Shown here one piece after another: positions 27,034 through 35,158 of a DNA stretch of 64,000 nt (position 1 is its first letter; each line of letters opens with the position of its first letter). Source of the DNA: an uncultured Tateyamaria sp. GTDB taxonomy: Bacteria > Pseudomonadota > Alphaproteobacteria > Rhodobacterales > Rhodobacteraceae. The position numbers were made by a program, and so were the translations under genes. The notes below the pieces were generated by a model, which made no database searches, had not been told where the DNA came from, and saw only the letters and a program-made list of their open reading frames with translations. The DNA is taken from assembly GCF_947487805.1 (NCBI RefSeq), contig NZ_CANKXW010000006.1:62001-126000 (forward strand). The letters run 5' to 3'.

Positions 27034-27729
27034 TTGCTTAAGAAGGCCCTCGTAACAATCGTCCTTGTGCTGCTGCCCGGTCTCGCCCTTGCCGAAGCCA
27101 TCCCGCGTGGCGGTCCCAATGACAACCGCGTGCGCTTGGCCACCTACCAGGAAAGTCAGGTCTACCGACTCAACGTCTCGCTGACACACGTCACTACGGT
27201 CGAATTTGGCGAGGGTGAAAGCATCCGTTCGATCATCGCTGGCGACACGGAAGGCTTCGAGATCGACGGCGTGCCCGGCGGTCAGGCCTTCGCGATCAAG
27301 CCCGTCGCGCGTGGCGTCCATACCAATGTCACGGTCTACACCAACCGCCGCAGCTACTACTTCAACGTCCAGGAGACCCGCAGCCCGACCTTCTACGTGG
27401 TGCAGTTCCGCTATCCGGACGACAATGCACGGCCCACACGTGCAATCGCGGCCCAAGCCCCGAACTACAATTACGGCGCCAGCGCGCGCAGCGAGTTCAC
27501 CCCCACCCGTGTCTGGGATGACCGGACCTTCACGTATTTCGAATTTCCGCAGAACGCGCCGGTGCCTGCGATCTTCCGCTACGCCAATGGCCGTGAGCGC
27601 ACGGTCAACACGCAAGCCACCGAGGACGGCGTGATCCGGGTTTCAGGCGTGAACCGACAATGGGTGCTGCGGATCGGGGAGGAGGTGGTCTGCATCGAGG
27701 CCACACCACCTGCGGGGGTAGGCTCATGA
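27034..27729 (+). CDS. virB9: T4SS outer-membrane complex protein VirB9
   Basis: A 231-residue VirB9. The start is TTG at 27034 with GGAG seven bases before it; the signal peptide ALVTIVLVLLPGLALAEA follows. CagX features include DNRVRLATYQESQVYRLNV, TVEFGEGESI and the C-terminal GRERTVNTQ / RQWVLRIGEEVVCIEA block. It forms the outer ring with VirB7 and VirB10. Overlaps virB10 by four bases. Confidence 0.9.
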   Translation: MLKKALVTIVLVLLPGLALAEAIPRGGPNDNRVRLATYQESQVYRLNVSLTHVTTVEFGEGESIRSIIAGDTEGFEIDGVPGGQAFAIKPVARGVHTNVTVYTNRRSYYFNVQETRSPTFYVVQFRYPDDNARPTRAIAAQAPNYNYGASARSEFTPTRVWDDRTFTYFEFPQNAPVPAIFRYANGRERTVNTQATEDGVIRVSGVNRQWVLRIGEEVVCIEATPPAGVGS

Positions 27730-29105
27730 GCGATACTGGAAACGCAGACCTCGAGAAACGCCTCGCTGCTCTAGAACAAGGCAAGGGCGCTGGTTCGCCC
27801 CCTGCCCCACGGCGCTCACCGCTGCTCGCTTTGGTCGTCGTCCTCGTGATCGGCGCGGGCGGTGCGTTGCTCTATCTCATGTCCCAACCCGAGGAAGAGG
27901 AAGCCCTTCCCACGGCCACGCCGGACGTGTTCCAGAACGAAGGCGACGGGTTCGGCGCAATCGAGACCTTGCCCCCGCCCGAGCCCGAGGTTGTGTTCGT
28001 CGCACCCGATCCGGTCGAGCCCAATGCTGAGCTTCTGGCACAGCTCGCAGCCCTTCAGGCCCAGATCGAGGAATTGCGCAACTCCCCTGAACCGGTCGTT
28101 GAGGAAGACACCGCCGCCGCCGAAGCCATCGATGCGTTGACCGCTCAGATCGCTGCGCTGCAAACGGCGTCTGAAGCCGCGCAGCAGCAGTTTCGCGATG
28201 AACTCACGGCGCGTGATCGCGAGCTTGAACAACTCCGCATGGATCTTGAGCTGGCCCAGCTCGAAGCCAACCGCCCCCTCCCGGCACCCATCGGCCCAAG
28301 CGACGACGAGCTGCGCGCGCGGGAAGAAGAACGGCTGCGGCGCGAGGAGGAAGCAAGACGGCTCGCGGAACTCGAACGCCGCGCGGCCGAAGAACGCGCG
28401 TTTCAGGAACGCCGGATCACCTCGCCCACCATCGCCTTTGGCGGCACGTCTGGCGCAAATGAGACGGAACTGACCGAGCGCACCTTCGGCGAAGTGACGG
28501 ATTTCGTGTTGAACGGCGCGCTGCCCGCCACCGTGACGCAAGCCGAGGTCATCGCCAATCCGTCCAACACCATCATCCAGGGCACGATGATCCAGGCCGT
28601 CATGGAAACCGCCCTCGACAGCTCCCTGCCCGGCCAGACCCGGGCCGTTGTATCCGAAGACGTGTTCAGCTTCGATGGCTCCCGCCTCCTGATCCCGCGC
28701 GGCTCCCGCCTCATCGGGCGCTATCGCTCTGGTGTCGATATCGCGCAGCGCCGGGTCACGATCGCTTGGGACCGGATCATTCTGCCCGACAACCAGACCA
28801 TCCAGATCAGTTCTTTTGGGGGTGATGAACTTGGCCGTTCCGGCGTGACCGGCTTTGTCGATACGCGCTTTGATGAGCGCTTTGGCTCGGCAGCGCTGAT
28901 TTCACTGATCTCCGCTGCGCCAAGCGCCGCTGCGGCAAATGTCCAGGACGAAACCGCCGCGGATGTGCTGGAAGACGTGGGCGATGATCTAGCGGATGCC
29001 ACGGACAGCGTGATTGGCGACTATCTCTCCATCGGCCCCGTCATCTATGTCGATCAGGGCGCGCGCGTCACGGTGATGGTCGACCGAGATCTGGAGATAT
29101 TCTGA
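27726..29105 (+). CDS. virB10: T4SS channel protein VirB10
   Basis: A 459-residue VirB10/TrbI. A cytoplasmic tail, a membrane helix near residues 35-56 (LLALVVVLVIGAGGALLYLM), a Pro/Glu-rich then coiled-coil periplasmic stalk (to about 240), and the TrbI beta-barrel domain with GTMIQAVMETALDSSLPGQ and LLIPRGSRLIGRYRSGV. It spans both membranes and couples ATP use to channel gating. Confidence 0.93.
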   Translation: MSDTGNADLEKRLAALEQGKGAGSPPAPRRSPLLALVVVLVIGAGGALLYLMSQPEEEEALPTATPDVFQNEGDGFGAIETLPPPEPEVVFVAPDPVEPNAELLAQLAALQAQIEELRNSPEPVVEEDTAAAEAIDALTAQIAALQTASEAAQQQFRDELTARDRELEQLRMDLELAQLEANRPLPAPIGPSDDELRAREEERLRREEEARRLAELERRAAEERAFQERRITSPTIAFGGTSGANETELTERTFGEVTDFVLNGALPATVTQAEVIANPSNTIIQGTMIQAVMETALDSSLPGQTRAVVSEDVFSFDGSRLLIPRGSRLIGRYRSGVDIAQRRVTIAWDRIILPDNQTIQISSFGGDELGRSGVTGFVDTRFDERFGSAALISLISAAPSAAAANVQDETAADVLEDVGDDLADATDSVIGDYLSIGPVIYVDQGARVTVMVDRDLEIF

Positions 29106-29109
29106 ACCC

Positions 29110-30096
29110 ATGTCGCTGAGCTATCTCGAAACCTCCCTCGACCGGATCGACGCCGCCGCCCGCGACGATGTCATCGAGATTTGCATCAACCCTGATGGCA
29201 CCTGCTGGGGCGAATTCCAGGGCGATCACTTCATGCGCCCACTGGATCAAAGGCTGACAGCCGTTCAGGTCAGGGACCTCGGCAACCAGATCGCCTCCTC
29301 CGCCAATACGACGATGAGCAAGGATCGCCCCATCGTCTCGGTCTCGATCACCTACAAGGGCCGCCCGATCCGCGCGCAGGTCATCACCCCGCCCGCTGTG
29401 CTTTCGGCCATGTCGATCAGCCTGCGGTTCTTCTCGAGCCTGCCACTCGAGGGCATCGCACTCGATTTCCTCTACGGAAAAGAGCGCAAGCTCGAAGACC
29501 TGCGCGTCGAAAAAAAGCGCGCCTTGCGCGCCGTGGTGGCCGCGGGTTTGATCGATGATGCGCTCGCCTTCTGCGTCGAGAACAAACTCAACATGATCGT
29601 CTCGGGCGGCACCTCCACCGGCAAGACCGTGGCCGCGCGCAAGATCCTCTCTCACGTACCGGCCGAGGAACGCATCGTCACCATCGAAGAAGCCGCCGAG
29701 CTTCTGCCGACCCAACCAAATGCCGTGACCCTCATCGCCAATCGCGACGCGGAATTCCAGACCGCCGATGTGCTTCTCACCGCCACGCTGCGCATGCGTC
29801 CCGACCGGATCATCCTGGGCGAAGTGCGCGGCAAGGAGGCCATGACCTTTCTGGAAGCCATCAACACCGGCCACGGCGGGTCCATGACCACGCTGCATGC
29901 CGAAACCCCGCAATTGGCCGTGCAGCGCCTCGCGATCGCAGCACTCAAGACCGAAATCCCGATGACCTATGCCGACATGATCCAGTACATCGAAAATTCC
30001 ATCGATGTGATCATCCAGGCCGGTCGCCATGACGGCAAACGCGGCATCACCGAATTCTACCTCCCCGGCATGAAACAGATTGGAGAAGCTGCATGA
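29110..30096 (+). CDS. virB11: T4SS ATPase VirB11
   Basis: A 328-residue hexameric secretion ATPase. Walker A is GGTSTGKT near residues 166-173; the Asp box (RIVTIEEAAELL), Walker B region (RIILGEVRGKEAMTFLEAINTGH) and GGSMTTLHAETP (His box) are all present. Drives substrate passage and pilus assembly. Four bases after virB10 and overlapping the small gene downstream. Confidence 0.95.
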   Translation: MSLSYLETSLDRIDAAARDDVIEICINPDGTCWGEFQGDHFMRPLDQRLTAVQVRDLGNQIASSANTTMSKDRPIVSVSITYKGRPIRAQVITPPAVLSAMSISLRFFSSLPLEGIALDFLYGKERKLEDLRVEKKRALRAVVAAGLIDDALAFCVENKLNMIVSGGTSTGKTVAARKILSHVPAEERIVTIEEAAELLPTQPNAVTLIANRDAEFQTADVLLTATLRMRPDRIILGEVRGKEAMTFLEAINTGHGGSMTTLHAETPQLAVQRLAIAALKTEIPMTYADMIQYIENSIDVIIQAGRHDGKRGITEFYLPGMKQIGEAA

Positions 30097-30296
30097 AGAC
30101 CTTTGAATATGAAATCCTCTCCTTCCCGATGGACCGTAAGAACAGTCTGATCGAGATGCAGGCGGCATTGAATGCGAAGGGCCAGATCGGCTGGGAGGTG
30201 GTCTCAATCAGTTCGTCGGAGTTTGCCAATATCGGGCACACGGCTTTTCTGAAGCGTGAAACCTCCGACGGTGCCGATTTTGGAGACAACCGATGA
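30093..30296 (+). CDS. DUF4177-like small protein
   Basis: A 67-residue protein (TFEYEILSFPM, then LNAKGQIGWEVVSI). The pattern of a Tyr-rich first strand followed by GWE-V is typical of DUF4177-type proteins. Its role is unknown; the position between virB11 and virB6 with four-base overlaps on both sides says it is expressed with the T4SS. Confidence 0.65.
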   Translation: MKTFEYEILSFPMDRKNSLIEMQAALNAKGQIGWEVVSISSSEFANIGHTAFLKRETSDGADFGDNR

Positions 30297-30706
30297 AGCG
30301 TGGTGCAGCGCATTTCTTGTTACTGTCAGTCGGTTTGGGCTTGATGGCATCGCCCCTAATGGCGGAGCGCAATCTCATCCCCAGTCTTGAGAGCATTCCA
30401 GATGTCTGCCCCGAACGCCCGAGCGAACCTGACTGGATGCAGAACATCGCCCTTCGAGACGCCTACCAGCGTGTCTTGGTCCAGGACATCTACCGGGCAC
30501 AGAACATGGAGCGGATCGTTGAGACCGGATCCTGCGACTGCGGTCTTCGCTTCCCAGCATGGGATAACGCCGAAGTCACCTTCCAAGAAAACCACGCCAA
30601 TGCGAACCGTTCAGAAATGCTGCAAGCGTCAGACAGTTACAACCGCCGCGCAAGTGATCTTCGACCAGAAGCTCAAGCGATCTGCGAAGCAGTGGGAAAG
30701 TGGTAG
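30293..30706 (+). CDS. exported hypothetical protein in the T4SS operon
   Basis: A 137-residue protein with a signal peptide (FLLLSVGLGLMASPLMA). The mature part has Cys in DVCPERPSEPDW, SCDCGLRFPAWDNAE and AICEAV, so disulfides are likely, and is otherwise helical. No named family recognised. Encoded between the DUF4177-like gene and virB6, hence probably a periplasmic accessory of the channel. Confidence 0.65.
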   Translation: MKRGAAHFLLLSVGLGLMASPLMAERNLIPSLESIPDVCPERPSEPDWMQNIALRDAYQRVLVQDIYRAQNMERIVETGSCDCGLRFPAWDNAEVTFQENHANANRSEMLQASDSYNRRASDLRPEAQAICEAVGKW

Positions 30707-30718
30707 GGGAACTCTGAA

Positions 30719-31795
30719 ATGAGCGTTGTCACCTACTTCGTTGAAACCTCCCAAGGCTATCTCAACACCGCCGCCGAGACACAGTTCGGGTCTGTTGCTG
30801 CCACGGTGGGAACGCTTCTCGTTCTTGGAACAACGCTGGTGGTGATCCTCGTTTTCCTGAACATGATCTATCAGTACAAAGCGATGGACGGGCGAACGGC
30901 ATTCTGGCTTGCGGTCAAGATTGGTCTCATCGGGATATTTGCAACCAATTGGGTGCAGTTTAACGCACTCTCGTCCGCAATCCTCGCGGGGATCGACAGT
31001 ATTGCGGGCGCGCTGGTCGGCTCCGTCGGTGGTGGCGTTCCAGGTCCATCGGGGACATTTGCAGAAGAATTTGACCGGCTCATCGCCGAGCTTGGAGACT
31101 ACCTTAACGCGGCCGGGTCTGAGCTCAACTGGATGGCCGGCGCGATGCTCGACATTGTTGGCGTGTTGATGTTGTCGATCTTGGGAGGGCTCGCTGCATT
31201 TATCTTGGTCGCGTCGCGTTTGATGATCGCGCTGCTCATTGGCATCGCACCCGTGATGATCTTCCTCACCCTTTTCGAAGTGACCAAGGATTACTTCGCG
31301 CGCTGGCTGTCAGCACTGGTCTCCTTTGCGCTCTACCCAATCGTCGTGGCAGGCGTATTCGCAACAATCACAGGTGTATCATCCGCCCTCATTGGTGAAC
31401 TCGGCGACCCGGAAGGGGCCTCAAATATAGGCGCGCTCATCCCCTTCTTCATGATGGTCCTCATGGCCAAGGGCTTCATCATCGCCACGCCGTTCATCGT
31501 TCGCGCGATCTCAGGGAACATTATGATGCCAGCGCTGTCTGGGGGCTTGGCAGGAAGCTACAGCTTTGCGCGCGCTGCGATGGGCAATCAGCAGGCTTAC
31601 AATCGGTATCTTGTTGGTGGTGCCAGTGGAGCCGAATATGCAGCACTCAGAGCACGGCAGTTCTTTGGGGCCCAACAAATGCCGCAACGGCCGGGAATGG
31701 CAAATGTGACACCTGCAGGGGGCAGTCCATCCACCGGAACCGGATCGCAAATGATGGCGCAGCTGGCTCGTTTGGGAAGGTTGGGGAGGCGTTGA
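30719..31795 (+). CDS. virB6: T4SS polytopic membrane protein VirB6
   Basis: A 358-residue TrbL/VirB6. Membrane segments lie near residues 25-50, 60-80, 145-185 (MLSILGGLAAFILVASRLMIALLI is split over two), 195-220 and 240-260, with the conserved VTKDYFARWLSALVSF loop. The C-terminal tail is low-complexity Gly/Gln/Ala. It forms part of the inner-membrane pore. Last gene of the T4SS block before the defence cargo. Confidence 0.88.
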   Translation: MSVVTYFVETSQGYLNTAAETQFGSVAATVGTLLVLGTTLVVILVFLNMIYQYKAMDGRTAFWLAVKIGLIGIFATNWVQFNALSSAILAGIDSIAGALVGSVGGGVPGPSGTFAEEFDRLIAELGDYLNAAGSELNWMAGAMLDIVGVLMLSILGGLAAFILVASRLMIALLIGIAPVMIFLTLFEVTKDYFARWLSALVSFALYPIVVAGVFATITGVSSALIGELGDPEGASNIGALIPFFMMVLMAKGFIIATPFIVRAISGNIMMPALSGGLAGSYSFARAAMGNQQAYNRYLVGGASGAEYAALRARQFFGAQQMPQRPGMANVTPAGGSPSTGTGSQMMAQLARLGRLGRR

Positions 31796-31825
31796 TGAGG
31801 TTTTTTTCTGCGACGCCGTTGAACA

Positions 31826-33223
31826 ATGAATGAGCGAGGGTCCCATAAGCATTCGCCAGTAAAAACGGTACCATTGGAGCTGGTCCAAGCAGTCCTGCGC
31901 TCAGCAATCAATGGAAGATCTGTCGGGCTTGAAGAGGCAATACGGACCCTGGATTGCGATGCCCATCATGCTGACCTCATCTTGCGCCAGATGGCCGAGG
32001 CTGGGTACTTGGAGCCTGCCGACATCTTTGACAGTTTGTTTTATTGGCAGCTAACGCCGAATGGGAGTCGCCTCGCACTGGAACCCAAGCGAAAGCGTAT
32101 CCGGCGCGATAAGGTTCAGACCATCATTTCTGAACTTCTCGCCCGGGCCAAGGTCATCAACGGCGATTCCGATCGCCTGCAGCGCATCACCTTGAAGCTA
32201 TTCGGCAGCGCGCTTGAGGAGCGAGACGACTACGGTGACGTCGATGTTTCTATCGCGTATCTACGACGCCAGCTGAGCGATATCGAACGTGAGCGCATCG
32301 AAAACGCACTGAAAGCCCGCCAAAGCAATTCAGATCGGCAAACCTTTCAAGGGCGGCTCATGGGCGCGGAACGTCAGGATACGCGGGAAATCATGGCGTT
32401 CCTGAAAAAGGGTCTGCCACATCTTTCGCTCATGAATGATGATCCTATGGACCTCGGGACACCGTACCGTTGGCTCGTCGACCACGACGTGAAAACGGAC
32501 AGACCAATTGATGTTTCTGACGATATCGTTCGACCCAATGGGCCTTCGATCCTCGACCAACACCCGAGGAAACCGTTACCGCCAATCACACTGCTTGAAG
32601 CACGACACAGAGCCATTTCTGCGAATACCAAAGTTGCGATTGATGACATGCACATAGGTTTGGAGGACGCAGCCGCGCTCGAAGAGCAAATGTGGTCTCC
32701 AAAGGTCACACGCGAAGGCGATTTCGTTGCTAACGACATCAGAAGTGAGAAGCGGGTCAAATTCGCCGGGTTTCAGCACTTATGTCCGATCTGGAAGAAA
32801 GACCTAGGCGGCGTAGCGATGTTGAAGGAAGCCCTCGACTGGTGCGATGAACATAAGGTTTGGATCAGAGACGTATTTCCGAGAGTTTCAATCCAACGGT
32901 CCGACCGGACACATATCATACGCCTCGGGTGGGGCCATGACCTGATCTATTTCAATGTCGGCGGTAAATCGACAACTGGGAGCCTGCTTCCTATAAATCG
33001 AACACGCGTTTCCAAAATTGACTTGGCCGGCGCTTATGCGGTCGGCAGGGCACTTTCGAAGATGTATGACGAAAGTAGGTCCGCGAAAATGCCATGGTTC
33101 AGCGCTGACATTTTGCTTCCGTTAGTCGAGGTAGACAGGCTCCCGGATTTCCCTCGGCTGCATAAAGATGGCGCGTTCAAAGAAGGCGCGTTTCAAGGCC
33201 TGCGGGAGGTCACCTTTTTCTGA
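31826..33223 (+). CDS. winged-helix + nucleotidyltransferase-like protein of unknown role
   Basis: A 465-residue protein. Residues 1-80 look like a winged helix (VPLELVQAVLRSAINGRSVGLEEAI, LILRQMAEAGYLEP, FYWQLTPNGSRLA). At about 115-150 TLKLFGSALEERDDYGDVDVSI has the GS-x(n)-D-x-D signature of the minimal nucleotidyltransferase fold. The long C-terminal part (with RVKFAGFQHLCPIWKKDLGG) is unassigned. It follows virB6 on the same strand and converges with the Gabija-like pair. Such NTases act in toxin-antitoxin pairs (MNT/HEPN) or modify tRNA or proteins; no HEPN partner is seen. A short frame of 12 codons starting at 31795 lies just ahead of it. Confidence 0.6.
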   Translation: MNERGSHKHSPVKTVPLELVQAVLRSAINGRSVGLEEAIRTLDCDAHHADLILRQMAEAGYLEPADIFDSLFYWQLTPNGSRLALEPKRKRIRRDKVQTIISELLARAKVINGDSDRLQRITLKLFGSALEERDDYGDVDVSIAYLRRQLSDIERERIENALKARQSNSDRQTFQGRLMGAERQDTREIMAFLKKGLPHLSLMNDDPMDLGTPYRWLVDHDVKTDRPIDVSDDIVRPNGPSILDQHPRKPLPPITLLEARHRAISANTKVAIDDMHIGLEDAAALEEQMWSPKVTREGDFVANDIRSEKRVKFAGFQHLCPIWKKDLGGVAMLKEALDWCDEHKVWIRDVFPRVSIQRSDRTHIIRLGWGHDLIYFNVGGKSTTGSLLPINRTRVSKIDLAGAYAVGRALSKMYDESRSAKMPWFSADILLPLVEVDRLPDFPRLHKDGAFKEGAFQGLREVTFF

Positions 33224-33286
33224 GCCGGGATCATACCCCCATGTGCACCAACCCGCCTCGAAAATCGTGGATTGAAACTAAACTTG

Positions 33287-35158
33287 CTATTCATCTCCAA
33301 CCACAAGGTGCAGGAGCCCGTCGACCCGCTCCAGACCGGCCGGCAGCAACAAGTTTTCAAGCCATCCGATCGCTTCTCCTCGCTCACTGCAATAAGCGAA
33401 GAAGGCTCTTTGCATGGCACGCGTGAAGGCGACAAAGAAGGAATTCAGCTCTTCATCCCGTCCGGGTGAAAGGCTCCACCAACTCTGTGCATCGAGACCG
33501 AAGAAGATCATTGTGTGAAACTCAAGACCCTTGCTTTTGTGGATCGTCATAAGTGGCACCTGGCCGATGCCTTCGAAGCGATCGAGAGCGTCCGACCAAG
33601 CGTCCACAGCTTCGGCGCATTCGCAAAACAGCGTGATGAACCCTGTCCGTACCCGTTCGAAGTCCGCGTCCCGTCTATAGGCGGGAAAGGCCTGGCGCAG
33701 CCGATCGGCACCAACAAATTCAAGGGCGATCTGAAACACATGTGCCGCGCTCTCGCCATTCTGTTCGTTATCGCGCATAGCCGCACGCAAAGTGGAGGAG
33801 AATTCTTCAATACTTCGCTGCAGCCGCTCCTGTGCTCGTTCATCGCCAGTATCGATGGCGAATAGCGCCTGCAGCTGTTCTTGAGTGGCGTTCCAGGCAC
33901 CCGGGCTGCGTTTACCAGTACCGAGCCTCAAGAGCGGTAAAAAGATGCCTGTAAGTTCTTCGGCAAGTAGTTCCTGAATCGCAATTCCACCAACATTACG
34001 CGCCAAGTTCCTGATCGTCAGGCCTTGCGCTGCAAAAACGTCCGTCAGTTCGGCTTCAACATCGTCGGCGCGCATACGCACGAGAATGGCGCAATCATGC
34101 GGCTCCAGAACGCCGTGCTCCATTTCGCTATCGATCCAAGCGGCGATTTGCTGTGCTTCCTGTTCGCGTGTATCGAAACGCCACAGCGCAGCGACCTGAC
34201 CGTCGACGGCGCGCTGCCCCCTAGCTTCAACGTCTTCTACGTTTGGATCGATGCGCTCCGCAATCACCTGTTGAATGGCGACCAGATCCGCATGAGATCG
34301 CCAGTTAAAGCGTAGCGCTAGGTCCACTGCATTGAAGTCAGCAGCAAATTCCTGGAAGGCGTTGTCCATCGCCCCGGCCCAGCCCATAATGCGTTGCTTA
34401 TCGTCGCCGACGGCTGTGAACACGGCATCACTGCCATGAAAAGCACTCTTCACCAGATCATATTGTGCATATGTCGTATCCTGAAATTCATCGAGGAAAA
34501 CGAAGGGATAGGTGAGCTGAAGGGCACGCCGGATCGCAGGGTTCTCGCGCAGCAAATAATCGACAAGTCTGTTAATCATGGCAAACGAGAGCAACGTACC
34601 GGCTGGACGCTCCAATTGCTCCTGCCAATAAGTATCAAGTAGCTCGCGCCAAGCCGGTGGTATTCCCTCCTCATCGAACGGAAGCGGCGCGCGTGCGATC
34701 ACCTTTTCAAATTTTTGCCAGCCGATGTCACGCCGACCGTTCCGGGTGAGGAAGTCCTCCAGATCATCGCGCCGCGGAAACCCAATTTCATAGTTGCGGG
34801 GCGGCACATAGGGGTGAGGGATCGCAGCCCGAAAGCGGTCTAACATGTTTTTGGTGAACGCGTCGAAGGTAAACGAGTGAAAACGGCGCGCCTGATCGGG
34901 CGGACAACGCTTGCCTACGCGCGCCTTGAGCGTCTGTGCAGCATCCCTTTTAAAGCTGATAGCCAGGATGCATTTGGGCGGCAGACATATGCCGGTTTGC
35001 AGGAGGTATGCTGCTTTTTGCGCTAGGAATTCTGTCTTGCCCGCGCCTGCGCCGGCGGTAACGCATACGCTTCGGTCCGTTTCGCGCAGCGCTTGCCACG
35101 CGCCCGGCTCGAGATCGTCGACGCCCTGAGGCCTCCAATCATCGGGAAGCACCAACAT
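33287..35158 (-). CDS. Gabija-like UvrD/Rep helicase (GajB type)
   Basis: A 623-residue superfamily 1A helicase. Motif I is TAGAGAGKTEFL near residue 32, motif II FVFLDEFQDTTYAQ, motif III VGDDKQRIMGWAGA, motif V MTIHKSKGLEFHTMIFFGLD and motif VI FVAFTRAMQ. In Gabija, GajB is a UvrD-like helicase that pairs with GajA. ATG at 35158 overlaps the upstream nuclease stop (TGATG), so the two are translationally coupled; a 19-residue longer frame is possible. Larger than the roughly 500-residue reference GajB. Confidence 0.82.
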   Translation of the reverse strand: MLVLPDDWRPQGVDDLEPGAWQALRETDRSVCVTAGAGAGKTEFLAQKAAYLLQTGICLPPKCILAISFKRDAAQTLKARVGKRCPPDQARRFHSFTFDAFTKNMLDRFRAAIPHPYVPPRNYEIGFPRRDDLEDFLTRNGRRDIGWQKFEKVIARAPLPFDEEGIPPAWRELLDTYWQEQLERPAGTLLSFAMINRLVDYLLRENPAIRRALQLTYPFVFLDEFQDTTYAQYDLVKSAFHGSDAVFTAVGDDKQRIMGWAGAMDNAFQEFAADFNAVDLALRFNWRSHADLVAIQQVIAERIDPNVEDVEARGQRAVDGQVAALWRFDTREQEAQQIAAWIDSEMEHGVLEPHDCAILVRMRADDVEAELTDVFAAQGLTIRNLARNVGGIAIQELLAEELTGIFLPLLRLGTGKRSPGAWNATQEQLQALFAIDTGDERAQERLQRSIEEFSSTLRAAMRDNEQNGESAAHVFQIALEFVGADRLRQAFPAYRRDADFERVRTGFITLFCECAEAVDAWSDALDRFEGIGQVPLMTIHKSKGLEFHTMIFFGLDAQSWWSLSPGRDEELNSFFVAFTRAMQRAFFAYCSERGEAIGWLENLLLPAGLERVDGLLHLVVGDE

